Origin: Eupeodes corollae
Taxonomy: Eukaryota; Arthropoda; Insecta; Diptera; Syrphidae
DNA: 64,000 nucleotides
Reading direction: 5' to 3'
NCBI RefSeq assembly: GCF_945859685.1
Contig: NC_079148.1
Coordinates: 43,907,946 to 43,971,945 of the forward strand
The notes below the pieces were generated by a model. That model saw only the letters and a list, made by a program, of their open reading frames with translations, did not search any database and was not told the DNA's origin. Of the stretch, positions 44,602-57,200 are shown piece by piece (the stretch's first letter is position 1; each line of letters starts with the position of its first letter). The position numbers were made by a program, and so were the translations under genes.

Positions 44602-46338
44602 ATGTCTACGAACAAATTATTACTCATATCCTTGATAATTCTTCTAACTTCCTCAATGATTGACAGCAACAACATTTACTTTGAAATGAGTGAAAATCTT
44701 GAAAGAATACACGCTAAAAGTTTTTCGGCAACAGTGATTTTCGTTGAAATTAAAAATGATTTTCTGTGTTTTTTCATGAAAAAACGGTCTGATATTTTAG
44801 TGGTAAATTTCCAGAACTCATCATCATTAAATGACATCAATGAAAACCTCTCTGAATTAAATATCATGCTTGTTGTCAATGATACTTGTAAATGCAAAGC
44901 TAAGCTTAAAAATCTAATAGCAAAAATTCAAACTCGGCAATTTGTGATTATATTTGGAGCAAGCGTTGGAAAACTTAAGCATTCCTTCAAGTTTTTTATG
45001 GAAGAGAAATTCACAAGGATTTTTGGTTCAACTGGGATGAAATTGTATGCCTTTTATCCATACCCCGTCGCTAACACACCAAATTCAATTCGAGAAGTCC
45101 TTCCAACACAACCAATTCCACATGCACTGAGAAACCTAAATGGTTTCATATTTCGAAGTGCAATTTATACGGATATTCCTAGAATATTTAAATATACCGA
45201 CGAACATGGCCATAAGAAAATTGGAGGATATGCAATAAAACTATTCAAATGCTTCTTACAACAGCACAACGCCACTTTCGCCGAAGTTAATATTGAACAT
45301 TTGGAATCAAGTTTCATGCCTGCAGTTACTCAAGCAACATTAAGCAACGATATCGATATAAGCCTTAATCCCTACAGCCGGATCGAAAGTCTTGGAATGT
45401 GTTATCCCTTTGGTTTGCTAAGGTTGGTAATTTTGGCACCAATAAATAATCATATAGATTCGAATGAGTACTTTTTGAGACCATTTTCTCCAACCGTTTG
45501 GCTGTTTTTTGGTGTTACCTTTAACTTCCTAGTTGCAGTGAATGTCCTGAGAAATGTTTGCCGTGGTAGACCTGCGGATATTTGGCAATGTCTTAGCCAG
45601 ATATATTTGCCATTGCTAAACCATTCAACAGAGAGACCATTGGATCACGGTGGCCATCGAATTCAAGCCCAGATTCAGTTATTTGCATTTGTCATTGTAA
45701 ACGTCTATTTGGTGTATTTGACGTCGTTTTTGACAGTTTTCATTGAGATCAAGCAGTTTCGGACGATTAAGGATTTGATTGAAAACGAGTGTCCTGTTTT
45801 ATTTGTTAACTACGATTGGCAAAGATTTGCAAATGCAGAAAAACAAACAGTGAATTTTGCAGCTATCGTAAAAACTATTAATTATGGAATTTTCGCTAAG
45901 GCAGCATATTCACCAACTTCGATGACCAACAATTATTATGCAATAGCTATTGCATCAGATAAAGCTAAGTTTCTAGTAAAATTCCATAAATCAAGGCGTA
46001 TAGTTGAAGAGTTTTTGAATGATTATTATCATCTGGGTTTTCATGTAGTCCAACATTCTCCATTTTTGGATATTTTAGATGACTTCATCATTAAGCTTAT
46101 GGAAACAGGCTTACTAAGCAAATGGAAAAGTGATGTTTTTTCCGAGGTGAAGAAATATAATTTGATTAATAAAACAGGTGAAAAATTAAATGAGAATAAT
46201 CCACCGCTTCCTTTGACATTGTATCATTTAAAGTTTGCTTGGATATGTTTGGCCAGTGGCTTGATATTCGCTGTGTTGGTCTTCATTTGTGAGAATGCGG
46301 GATTAGTAGTTCGACGGTTTTTGATATTATTAAATTAA
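44602..46338 (+). CDS. Divergent ionotropic receptor (IR), single exon
   Basis: 578 residues from the chosen ATG; an ATG 14 codons upstream (44560) is also in frame, but the later one gives a normal signal peptide (MSTNKLLLISLIILLTSSMI) and aligns with the start of the paralogue at 53413. The N-terminal extracellular region leads into split ligand-binding lobes around three membrane spans: M1 about 298-318 (VWLFFGVTFNFLVAVNVL), M2 about 359-382 (FAFVIVNVYLVYLTSFLTVF) and M3 about 544-566 (FAWICLASGLIFAVLVFICE). This is the iGluR-related layout of insect IRs, and the short, intronless form fits the divergent, gustatory-type IRs. It likely forms a ligand-gated cation channel in sensory neurons with a co-receptor. 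The ligand is unknown. An AATAAA lies 20 bases after the stop. Confidence 0.9.
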   Translation: MSTNKLLLISLIILLTSSMIDSNNIYFEMSENLERIHAKSFSATVIFVEIKNDFLCFFMKKRSDILVVNFQNSSSLNDINENLSELNIMLVVNDTCKCKAKLKNLIAKIQTRQFVIIFGASVGKLKHSFKFFMEEKFTRIFGSTGMKLYAFYPYPVANTPNSIREVLPTQPIPHALRNLNGFIFRSAIYTDIPRIFKYTDEHGHKKIGGYAIKLFKCFLQQHNATFAEVNIEHLESSFMPAVTQATLSNDIDISLNPYSRIESLGMCYPFGLLRLVILAPINNHIDSNEYFLRPFSPTVWLFFGVTFNFLVAVNVLRNVCRGRPADIWQCLSQIYLPLLNHSTERPLDHGGHRIQAQIQLFAFVIVNVYLVYLTSFLTVFIEIKQFRTIKDLIENECPVLFVNYDWQRFANAEKQTVNFAAIVKTINYGIFAKAAYSPTSMTNNYYAIAIASDKAKFLVKFHKSRRIVEEFLNDYYHLGFHVVQHSPFLDILDDFIIKLMETGLLSKWKSDVFSEVKKYNLINKTGEKLNENNPPLPLTLYHLKFAWICLASGLIFAVLVFICENAGLVVRRFLILLN

Positions 46339-46357
46339 ATTGTATGAAAATTATTTT

Positions 46358-46363
46358 AATAAA
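46358..46363 (+). terminator. Polyadenylation signal of the first receptor gene
   Basis: AATAAA 20 bases downstream of the stop codon. Confidence 0.6.
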
Positions 46364-46570
46364 GTATACCTTTTAACTTTTGAAAGTGGTCTAATCCACC
46401 TTTCTATAAGGATGAAGCTTTGCATCAGTGGCTGTTGAAGTTGTTGGTATAACTGGCGGGCGCACATTGGCCATACAATAGTTTGTAGGCCCAATTGCAT
46501 GATTTAATGTTTAAGTTTCGTAACTCTTAAAAGATTTATGAACACCTTAAGACAAAAGCGAGTAGGTAAA

Positions 46571-46596
46571 GGTAGGTAGGTAGGTTAGGTTAGGTA
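46571..46596. repeat. Short (GTAG)n/(GTTAG)n run
   Basis: GGTAGGTAGGTAGGTTAGGT followed by TAGGTA. Confidence 0.8.
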
Positions 46597-49500
46597 CTTC
46601 AATATAGTAAATGTATCTATCCATCTAAATCTACACGAACACTTTTTGTTCGTAAATAAGTACCAACAACATAAGATGTGCAATTATAATGTTGTTTGGG
46701 GACCGCGCATAAGGCTTGGCTTTACCTCATAGATCTCTCTCCCAAATAGATGTCAATGGAAGAGTGTGTAAATATTTTCTTAATCGCAAAGGGAGTGATG
46801 TTTGTTTCGATTCGATTGGAACTTACATCATCATTTTCATGCTTTGGGCGAATGATTAATTGATTGCAAACATAAACAAATATTTCTAAAGTCCTAAAGT
46901 TATTATAGATGAGAACAAACTAAAATTATATTGATTGTTTACCATTGTTAAAGTCAATAGACTTTATGCCGACGACCGATGACGACCTACATCAGAGTAA
47001 CGTTAATTGATGTTTTGATGCTTAAAGTCTTACAACACCAAATAACAATAAATTCATGTGTCATTGTTTGTGTCTATAGATATCATTGAATACAATTGAG
47101 AAATTATTTTAAATTGAATAAAATGGCCATATTGAGAAATAAGTTGTAAGCCAATGGAAGAAGGAAATACTTCAAAAATAAATAGTTTAAAGAATAAATG
47201 ATCTTTTGACAGAAAATCAAATAAACTATCTAGTTGTGGTTTTTTCGGTCCATAAGTATGTGTATATTAAAACTAGGCCAAGTTCCCATTCTCAAAGCCA
47301 ATTATACAATTGTGTGGTTGTTGTCGTTCGTAGTTCCGCTATGGTTAAATTTCTGGAAGCTAAAAATAATAAAACCTCCTCTAAGTGGTTTTACAAACTT
47401 AATGAGTATTTTTTTAATGACTACAAAAACACTTTACGCTCATATTTTTTGGTAAGTAAATTAAAATTGAATGCAGTTACAATTTTATAGGTACATTGTT
47501 AAAATTCAATAGTTTTAATGCATCTTCTATTGGAGCCAAAGGCTTTTTCTTCCTAACAAAGTAATACATAATTTCCTTAGCAAATTTAAGTTAATTAAGC
47601 AAAACCTAAAATAAATAAAGATAACTCAAATTATATCCATTTTATTTAAATAACTATGTAATGGGAAGTAAAATGCAATATAAGAAACTTAGAAGCCAGA
47701 AGAAATGCCGGTTGTAAATATTATATGAGCCTTATAACTTTTATCTGCCAATATTGCCTACCCAACTCGTAAAATTGATGCCAATTTTTACTCAGTAATG
47801 AAGTTCGACATATTAGGACCCCAGGTCATGTTTTGAGTGAGGTGATATTGAATTGGAAAACGAACGATTTTAATATCCTTAAGTCCAGCAAGAGTTCTTT
47901 ACCAGGTATGTATAGAAGAATACACTGCATGTGTGGATCATCATCATGTGCATTGCAGCGCCGCTGTTTAACTTGTTTGGCTTTACAACCGCAAAAAAGA
48001 AGGATTGGTCGAAATAATAAATTACAACTTCGTTAGGATTTCTTTTGGAATTTGGCAGGTTCAACCTCCAGCAAAGAAAAATAATGCAATTTTTAAGAAG
48101 TCAACTTTTTAAATGGATCGTAGGATGTGAAATGAGCCATGCTAAGTTGCGGTATGTGTAGTCAATATTGGAGGTCTATGAAATTGGATGATCAATAATA
48201 ATAAATCGGACCAACGTTTGAATTTGAACTCTTTTAAGAAGCGGCATTTTGCAATCAGAGTTTAATTTTATATATATGTATATTTTGTTTTATACTTTAA
48301 ACATTTTACCATTATAAATTTGTAAATACAAATAAATACAAATTATACGATTCCAGTAAGATTCCAGGAAGGTTTCATGTTTGTACAATGTTCAATCATA
48401 TTATTATACTAACTTGATAGGATCGTTGTGCAACTAAAGCACCAAAAAACTCTTAAATACAATACTGGTTGTACGTATATACAATTTTGTTTTCAAAAGA
48501 GCACCCAATATATAGTTGTTCTCAGCTCTCACAAATTCATGAGAATTAACAAGAACGATATTACATATATAAGGTATTTTCTAATGAAAAGTTTTATTTG
48601 AATAGCCCGTTATTTAAACAGGAGTTTTTTATGCTTTTTTTGTTGTTATAAAATTAGAACTATGTATATTATTTATAAGAATAAAATTATACATGATAAG
48701 ATAATTACTTCTCTTCCAAGTTAATATTTGGTATTAAATTGAAGGATAGGTCTATTTTAAATTTTTAACTATTATTCGATCAAGATTTTTTTTACATTAT
48801 TACAATCAGAGATAATTATTTTATTTTTGCAAATCTTTTAAAAATGTTCATCCCACCAAACAATAAACAATTGGGGATTGGTTTGAAAATCAAAATCTAG
48901 CATCTTTTTATTCATAAAACTGTAGGTTTGGTATTGGCAATGTTCACGCTGTGAAGTGTGCTTATTATTTTCCATAGGTGTGCTATAATTTATATTAATA
49001 GATTTAATGGATGTTCACTTTAAATATTAACAACCAGCAAATTTATCTTCGATTGTGTTTTTTGATGTTCAGCATTGTTTGCATACAAATTGCTTCATTA
49101 TTGATGCAGTTCTGCTTCAAACTGCGTTCGATAAATTTTGCATTTTATAAAATCCAAAGAGAGAAGTGTAAATTTAATTTTTGGTTTCATGATGAAATTC
49201 GAGATTTTTGATTTATGTGATAAAGCAAAGGCGACTTGTGGGAATACAATAGAATGATTCATCATGAACAAAGTAAAAATACACACATAAATTGCATTAT
49301 TTATGACTTCAATTGATTTCCTAAATATTAAATAAAAAATAAAATACAAAACTTTTTGCATTTTGAAATCACTTTAAAATATCAAAGGTTCAAAAAACAA
49401 AGTTTTGAAATATTGACATTATGATTCCGGAGTTTTCTGAACTATTAATAATTTAATTTTCAACACAACACATGTCCAATAGAGTTGATTCCATATAATC

Positions 49501-50034
49501 ACTTTTCTTTTTTTCATGAAGCTCTTAACAAGCTAACTAAAATTTCATCGGCTGCAAGATGAGATGAAAAATAAAAATAACTATTCGGTGCCAAACACAA
49601 AAATATTATCAAGAATGCACTCTCTATGCTTTCTTCTCTTCTGATGAAGCTGAAAGCTATTCATATGTGTAGAACTGTATACCTTCGTTTGTGCGGGTAG
49701 GTCAGTGATCTGTGCACTCATAATTGAATATAATACCTATCTACCTTACCTACCTTGTACAAACGCTACGCTGCCGCCGCCGTGCTGCTCAGTAGTTGTT
49801 GAATCATTTCAAACAAACAAATCATAGTCATAAGGTACGAGCATAGGCTATGCCAGAGAAGTCGTGTACATTGACCTCAAGTGAAGCGCAGTGGCATTAT
49901 ATGACCATAGAAGAGATATTTATTCTTGGGATCAAGTGGCCGTATATACAAATATATAGTTAGTTATTATGAAATTTGACATCTTGACCCCCATAATACT
50001 TTCCCTTGAAATATCAACAACGAAAAAGAACAAA

Positions 50035-50076
50035 ATGAAAGTGGAAACCACCGCGCCAGCCACACCGTTTGTCCAT
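50035..50076 (+). CDS. Candidate first coding exon MKVETTAPATPFVH
   Basis: An A-rich start context (GAACAAAATGAAA) leads into 14 codons and then GTAAGA, a good donor in phase 0. The codons are GC-rich (ACCACCGCGCCAGCCACACC) against an AT-rich background, and the 300 bases upstream are also GC-richer than average, with a GCCGCCGCC run at 49772, as in promoter regions. No downstream exon is assigned. The gene would have to span or end before the second receptor gene. Confidence 0.3.
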
Positions 50077-51703
50077 GTAAGAAAGACATTATAAAATTTA
50101 AACATTTTTTTTTAGTTGAAGAAGGTCCAAAATTTTAAAAAGATAAGAAACATCTTTATATAAACTGACCTATGTTTGAAGAAAAAAAAAAGAAAAACTA
50201 GCCTAACTAGAGCAAACGGAAATCCATAAAGAAGTTGTCTTAGCTTCTTTTTTTTCGAGTGATACTTGATGCAGATTTACCTACTAACGTTTTTCCATCA
50301 TGCGATAAAGACGATGATGGTGTATATTCATAATTTTCCATTTCCTTCCTTTGACAGCCTATAACAAAAGTCGGTATTTACCATGTCTTGTGGTTGTGAG
50401 TCTTGAGGTAGACCACTTTTTGATTACAAGTGGTCTTGTACTAACCTACTCGTAAACGTACAAAGGTGAGATTTATAGGGAAATCAATGGAAGTTATGAC
50501 TCACCTACATTTATCTGATGGATGAGGTTTAGGTTTATGTTTCTATGGCTATACTCGTAAAACAAAAAAAATAGATGTCGCTGTGGCACAGTTTTGCTCT
50601 ATGCATCAGATCAAACAATGTTAAGATAATAATGATGATGAGAATTGACGATGATGATGATGGGTGCCAAGATGCCACAAAGATTGATTGTCATATGGAA
50701 ATCCGCATTATAGTTATTATACTCATGCGATGGGAAAGATGCAAGACCCCTATGTCATTTATGTCAGTTAGTGTTTGCGATATGTTTTGTTTTGCTGTTT
50801 TTATTATGTCTCTCAAATGGAGGTGACTTTGTATCTTTGAGACAATAATTGCACAATTGAAAGTACATGAAGACCAATTCTGCTGGAAAATTTACAATAA
50901 TATATACACAAGTTAAATTACTACAGTTGGTTAAAAGAAAAATATATTGTAATTTTGTTTGAAATTTTTGAAAACGCACAAAATTGAGGTCAAACTGCTG
51001 AGCTCATAAGTCCTACCCAAAAAACTCAATTGCATTATCAACTTTTTCTACAATTTTAAAATCACTATTGTTATTTACTATTTATCAGAATCGAATTTTT
51101 AGAAAAGAAATTTGTTTAGAAATTATAAGTTTACGAAGTAACATTTAAGGTTTTCCATTAAGAGTTTTTTTTTTAACAGTCCACTTTTTGCAAAGTTAAA
51201 ACTTTACCACACCATAAAAACGACTTGAGATTATTTTAATTCAATACAAAAATTGGAAGCATTTGAAAGTCAGTGTTCGCAAAACTAAAGCACCGGTGAA
51301 ACTATCGGGAAAAATGTAGCTTTTGGGATTTAAAAAATTGAAAACGTGTACAGCACTCAAGAGTAACGGAGGTGTAGCCCGTAGTGCTGATTAAACCTCA
51401 GTTTTTTTGATTTCTCTTAAATAAGGCACAAAGTTAAATAACTTCTTATTTTTATCTTCAGCGGTGGACCCTATTATCACCTCGGAGGCAACGTTGGTAA
51501 GCGCTACTGTCGCAACTTGGTCCTATAAGTTAAAAAGCATTTCTAACTCTCCACAATCGAAGAACTCAATATAGAATTCTTAAAATTTTCGAGGATAACA
51601 CTACTTACTACTTTCATCTTGTAATCCTGAACCTGAAAAAGAATATAAAAAACACCAAAATGTTGCTAATAATAATTTTATTTATTTTGTTTTAGTTAAA
51701 CTT
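50077..51703. other. No supported gene; GAT-rich microsatellite
   Basis: Contains the (GAT)n run at 50626-50662 and AT-rich sequence. The 71- and 83-codon frames overlap that run and look like chance. Confidence 0.4.
50626..50662. repeat. (GAT)n microsatellite, imperfect
   Basis: AATGATGATGAGAATTGACG then ATGATGATGATGGG. Confidence 0.8.
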
Positions 51704-53413
51704 TTATTGAATATATCGAAATTTTAGTAAAACTGTCGTTATCAAATGTTCACAAGCAAAAACCAGCGCAGCTAAAATTAAGCCACAACTCAAACATATC
51801 CAAGCAAATTTCAAATGATACAATGTCAATGGAAGTAGTTTATCTCCATCCATTCCCACTCTGGTCTTATTAATCAAACGAAGCTTCGTTACTTCAGCTC
51901 GAACATCATATTGCCATTTGTCTATCAAGCCCGTTTGCATAACATCAATAATAAAAATATTCAGGATTTCCAAAAACGGTGAATTCCTAAGCAATAGAAA
52001 GCCCAAATGGTAACATTCTAGGCTTCCTTCAACAACACGCTTAGTTTTTTGATATTCCATTAGAAATGATGCTACATCTGATCCTATAGCCAAACCATGA
52101 CTGTTATTCGTTGATGAATAAGCTTCATTTATGAAAGTCTGATAGTCAACAAGTCTTACGATTTTTTCAAAATTAGTTGGATGTTTATCCGAAGTTGAGA
52201 TTGTATGCCACTCGTAAAAAATTAACAAAACAGGAAAATTATTTTCAATCAGTTCCCCAATAGTTCGATATTGATGGATTTTTATAAAAATTGTCAAAAA
52301 CGATGTCAAATAAACCAAATAAACATTAATCAGTATAAATGCAAATATTTCAATCTGGATTTGAATTAGATATCCACGGTTTATGGGTCTCTCTGTGGGC
52401 ATATTCAGCATGGTCAGATATAGTTCGCTAAAGCACTGCCAAATGTTGGCAGGTCTGCCACTGAAAATATTCCTCAGGACATTTACAGAAATCAAATAGA
52501 TGAAGGTCAAAGCGAAGCACAACCAAACTGTTGGCGAAAATGGTCTCAAAAAATACTCATTCGAGTCTAGACGCCTGTTCGCTGGTACCAAAATCACCCA
52601 GTTCAGCAGATAAAAAGGATAACTACTTTCAAGTCTCCTGACCGGGCTGTAGGTGTTCAAGCTTATATCGATTTCGTTGCTTAGCGTTGCTTGAACGATT
52701 GTATTTATGTGATTGGTTTTTAAATCTTTGATTTTTACCTGGGTCACAGTGGCGTTGTGACGTTGCAAAAAGTTTTTGAATAGTCTTGCTATATAGCCTC
52801 CAATTTTCTCTTGGCCATATTCGTCGAAATATCTGTAAACTTTTGGGATATCCTGGTTGAATGCACTTCGAAATTTTAAACCATTTAAATTTCTAAGTGC
52901 ATGTGGAACTGGTTGTGCAGGAAGAACTTCTTGAATTGAATTAGGTGCATAGGGATAAAAGGCATACAATTTAGCCCCTGTTGATCCGAAAATCCTTGTG
53001 AATTTCTCTTCTGCAAAGAACTCAAAAACAGGATGTAAATTTTCGGGGCTTGTTGTCAGTATCAATATGAATTTTCGAACTCGAATTTCTTCACTCAGGA
53101 AATGAAGTTCATTTATCCAATCGTCGACATAAGTTTCGTTCACAACTAGCATAACATTCGATTCAAACAGCTTTGTATAGATGATTTTTTTTGGGGGGGT
53201 TTTGAAAAAAACAACGATAATATCACTATGTTTCTTCATGAAATAACTCAGGAAATCCTTTTCAATACCAATAAAAACCACAGTTGCCGAAGAACTTTCA
53301 GCGTGTATTCTTTCAAGAGCTCGGTTCATTCCAAGGTAATTATTGGTAAACACTGGAGAAATATGACTAAGAAATATGATTGATAAAACGAAGAAAAAGT
53401 TATTTACAAGCAT
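51704..53413 (-). CDS. Divergent ionotropic receptor (IR), single exon, paralogue of the first
   Basis: 569 residues on the minus strand, starting with a signal peptide (MLVNNFFFVLSIIFLSHISP). It aligns end to end with the receptor at 44602: shared blocks include LERIHAESSSATV, EEKFTRIFGSTGAKLYAFYP, VPHALRNLNG, SNEYFLRPFSPTVWL and LPLTLYHLKFAWICL. The three membrane spans (near TVWLCFALTFIYLISVNVL, FAFILINVYLVYLTSFLTIF and FAWICLSCGLILAALVF) and the two ligand-binding lobes are intact. Expected role: ligand-gated cation channel subunit in sensory neurons. The two genes face each other tail to tail about 5.4 kb apart. The AATAAA signal overlaps the stop codon (CAATAAAAG), with another about 25 bases further on. 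Confidence 0.9.
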   Translation of the reverse strand: MLVNNFFFVLSIIFLSHISPVFTNNYLGMNRALERIHAESSSATVVFIGIEKDFLSYFMKKHSDIIVVFFKTPPKKIIYTKLFESNVMLVVNETYVDDWINELHFLSEEIRVRKFILILTTSPENLHPVFEFFAEEKFTRIFGSTGAKLYAFYPYAPNSIQEVLPAQPVPHALRNLNGLKFRSAFNQDIPKVYRYFDEYGQEKIGGYIARLFKNFLQRHNATVTQVKIKDLKTNHINTIVQATLSNEIDISLNTYSPVRRLESSYPFYLLNWVILVPANRRLDSNEYFLRPFSPTVWLCFALTFIYLISVNVLRNIFSGRPANIWQCFSELYLTMLNMPTERPINRGYLIQIQIEIFAFILINVYLVYLTSFLTIFIKIHQYRTIGELIENNFPVLLIFYEWHTISTSDKHPTNFEKIVRLVDYQTFINEAYSSTNNSHGLAIGSDVASFLMEYQKTKRVVEGSLECYHLGFLLLRNSPFLEILNIFIIDVMQTGLIDKWQYDVRAEVTKLRLINKTRVGMDGDKLLPLTLYHLKFAWICLSCGLILAALVFACEHLITTVLLKFRYIQ

Positions 53414-54072
53414 TCTAGTGAAACTTCCTTTACTATTACTTGATAATCTTGAACTAAATGGAAAAATTGCAAGCTATGTTTAGAGAAACCAATTAAAAGG
53501 TAAAACATTTTTTTTATTTGATTAAGATGTCTATCACTCGCAGGATTAATAATTAAAATAAAGTTAATGTACCAATATAGTTAATATTTAACTGTTGTTT
53601 ACTGAAGATTTTTCATATGATTTTCAATACCAATTGAGGTCAGATAAAGGGGTTTCATATTGCAAAAGTTCATAGAACATTCATAAACTTTCGACAGGGC
53701 CACTTTCAGTCATGTTTTTACTTGTATTCGCAAAAATTCGGACTCGAGACTCTAATTAAACATGGCATTACGATGGTCATTAAGAGACTCTCGATATTCC
53801 GTCTGTCTGACTATCTGTCCTCGTACAGGTAGCCTAAACTATTCTGTCGATTGAGTTCAAACTTGGAAGTTCAGGTATTAAGCAATTTTACTTAAGGCGT
53901 CTTTAAATTTTCTTTTTACCATCAAAAACAACAGTAGTCCCCACCCCCATACAAATTGTATGGTCAAAAATAGGAAATTTAAATTTAAAATTTTCTTTGA
54001 AATTTTGTTTCTTACTTCAGCTACTTTCAATACAAAAAATATTGTTGAATAGCTCTTAAAGTGTCATTCAAT
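53414..54072. other. No gene; probably part of a dispersed repeat
   Basis: Contains CCGTCTGTCTGACTATCTGT and TTCTGTCGATTGAGTTCAAA, a style typical of dispersed fly repeats, leading into the 219-bp unit at 54073. Confidence 0.35.
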
Positions 54073-54291
54073 AGACATTGTCATTGGTATAAAGTGCACC
54101 ACGTTGGGGTTAAGACAAGAAAATAAATCGTATGGGAGAGGGCCTATTTTCCCCCTTTTACATTGCAGGGAAAATTCAAATTTAAAACAAACAAATATTC
54201 AAAAAGAAAAAACCATAACACACAGAGTCATGGTTTAGCATTTTAAAATGCCAGAAACCCGTTCTCTAACTTTATTTAAAAAATTTTAAAT
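54073..54291. repeat. 219-bp direct repeat, left of RTE copy C
   Basis: Runs from AGACATTGTCATTGGTATAA to TTATTTAAAAAATTTTAAAT. It matches 57504-57723 at roughly 92 percent identity by eye, with a few small gaps. Confidence 0.85.
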
Positions 54292-54294
54292 TTA

Positions 54295-57200
54295 TCGACG
54301 GTGGCGTCTACAGTTCCAGTAAGGTTGAACTACTTAGTGAACAGCTTATAGGGCTTCTTCGACATATTCGGAGCCCAGGCCTGTAAGGAGCGGTTTTATC
54401 CGGCTCCCCATCCTTGGAGTTATACTTAGTATCTGGCCCTCCAGGTTAGGGGTTGTGCGTCGGGGTGACTTCCTGGCCACGTAAAAGCTTTCATAGTTGC
54501 GAAGCACCAACAAGCCTCGGATACGGACGGATTTACTGTTGACAACGAACGCAAACGAATAAAGGACAACGAACTTCGGATATGCACGTGGAATGTTAGG
54601 TCCCTTAACAGACCACGTGCGGCCGAAGAATTAGCGGAAGCCCTAGAACGATATAAAGCAGATATCACAGCCATCCAGGAAATAAGATGGGATGGGCCGG
54701 GCAAAAAGAGGATGAAAAACTGCGATATTTACTATGGTGACTGCTACCACGAAAACCAACAGCGCTTATTTGGATGCGGTTTCGTCATTGGAGCCAGACT
54801 TAGGCAAGAAGTCTTGAGCTATAGGTGCATCAATGAGCGCCTCATGACCATACGCATCAAGGCTAAATTCGGCAACATTAGCCTGATATGCGCGCACGCC
54901 CCAACAGAAGAGAAAGACGACAACACCAAAGATATGTTCTTCGAGCTCTTAGACAAAACATATGAGCAGTGCCGTAGCTACGATATTAAAATAGCCCTGG
55001 GCGATTTTAATGCCAAGCTAGGAAGGGAAGACTTCTTTGGTGGAATAATCGGGAAGAACAGCCTGCACGACAACACTTCCGACAATGGATTCAGGCTCAT
55101 AGGCGGGGCGAAACGTCATGGTAGCCAGTACGCGTTTTCCACACCTCAACATCCACAAAGGAACTTGGACTTCTCCAGATCAATCTACCGTAAACCAGAT
55201 TGACCATATTGCGATCGACGCCAGACACGCTTCCATCATTATGGATGTACGAACTTTCCGAGGAGCTAACATCGACTCGGACCACTACCTCGTTGTAGCC
55301 AAGGTAGCACTTCAGATTTCCAGACCCAAGGCAAAACAGGGAGGTGCTGGGAGAAGATACAACGTCGAACGGCTACAATCGCCAGAGATCGCCAAATCCT
55401 TTTCCGACCGAGTGACAAGTAACCTCTCTCGAAGTTCTCTGCCGCCAACACAATGTATCGAAAACCATTTCCAACATTGCCAAGATGCAATCAGAGAAGC
55501 CGCCTCTGATGTGCTGGGTTTCAAACAGCCACCAACAAGGAACCCCTGGTTTGATGAGGAATGTCGGCAGGCAAATGCAGCCAAACAACAGGCACGCAAA
55601 GCGGCGCTGCATAAAAGGACGAGAGCTGCTCGTGAGCTCTATGAGCAGAAGAGGCGAGAGGAACGCCGACTTTTCAGAAGGAAAAAGAGAGGGCATGAGA
55701 AGCGTGGGGTCGAAGATGTTGAGAGGTATAAAAGCAGGCATGAGGTTCGAAAGTTTTATGAACAGGTGAAACGAAATTCACAGGTACATAAACCTAGAAC
55801 CGAAGGCTGCAAAGACGAAAGTGGAAAAATCATAGTGGAACCGCAGTCAATGCTGAGGATATGGAAGGACCACTTCTGCAGACTGTATATCGGCGACGAA
55901 GAACTGAATTCCGCTGTCAGGCAGGATGATCCATTCAATATAGACGACGAAAGCCAACAATCCCGTCCTCCCGACTTAGACGAAGTAAAGACTGCCATAT
56001 CTAAGCTGAAGTCTAATAAAGCCGATGGACCGGATGGCTTGAATGCTGAGCACTTTAAAGCAGCTATAGATAAGTTGGTTAGGAGCATGCACCAACTTAT
56101 CTGTAAGATATGGTCGGAAGAAAACATGCCCGATGAATGGAACCTCAGTATTGTTTGCCCGATCCTAAAAAAAGGAGACCTTCTAAACTGCACCAACTAT
56201 AGAGGAATAAGTCTACTTAACATCGCCTATAAAATCTTCTCTGCTATAATATGTGAACGTCTAAAGCCCATCAACAACAACCTGATAGGTCCTTATCAGT
56301 GTGGTTTTAGACCAGGAAAGTCCACAGTTGATCAAATATACACATTACGGCAGATCCTGAAAAAACCCAAGAACACCAAATCGACCCCACCATCTTTTCA
56401 TCGATTTCAATGCCGCATATGACAGCATCTACAGGGACGAGCTGTATAGAGCCATGTCTAGTTTTGGCATCCCTGCCAAACTCGTCCGTTTGTGCAGGAT
56501 GACCATGGAGAATTCACGCTGATCCATAAAGGTTAGAAGCAACTTAACAGAACCTTTTGATGTCAAAAAAGGTTTTAGACAAGGTGATGCGCTGTCATGC
56601 GATTTTTTTAACATCGTGCAGAGCTCACACGTCAACACTAGAGGCACTATCTTTCAAAAGTCTGTCCAATTACTGGCATATGCTGATGACATTGACATAA
56701 TCGGAAGAACTCAGCGTGATGTCAATGGGGCTTTTGTGAGTATTGAGGAAGAGGCGGCAAAAATGGGTTTAACGGTTAATGAGGGCAAAACAAAGTACAT
56801 GCTGTCGTCTAAAAAGGACATACAACACCGACGTTTTGGTGAAAACGTCGCAATCGACAGACGTAACTTTGAGGTAGTCAAGGACTTCGTCTACCTAGGC
56901 TCCGCTGTTAACGCAAAAAACAACACCAGCGCTGAGATCAAACGCAGAATAACTCTTGCTAACCGCTGTTTCTTTGGACTAAGACAGCAATTGAGTGGTA
57001 AAGTCCTCTCTTGAGGGACCAAAGTGTTGCTATATAAGACCCTTATCATCCCCGTCCTGCTATACGGTGCAGAAGCATGGACCATGACCAAAGCAGATGA
57101 AAGCACCTTGGGTCGCTTCGAGAGAAAAGTTCTTCGTGTGATCTACGGTCCCGTATGCATCGAAGGGGAGTGGAGGAGACGATGGAACGACGAGCTGTAC

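Larger units (their letters stand above)
46339..50034. other. Long stretch without a supported gene
   Basis: Contains a GTAGG/TTAGG-type run at 46571-46596. An ATG-initiated stretch at 47341-47451 ending in a GTAAGT-like donor (MVKFLEAKNNKTSSKWFYKL...) is too weak to call. No transposon was recognised. Confidence 0.4.
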
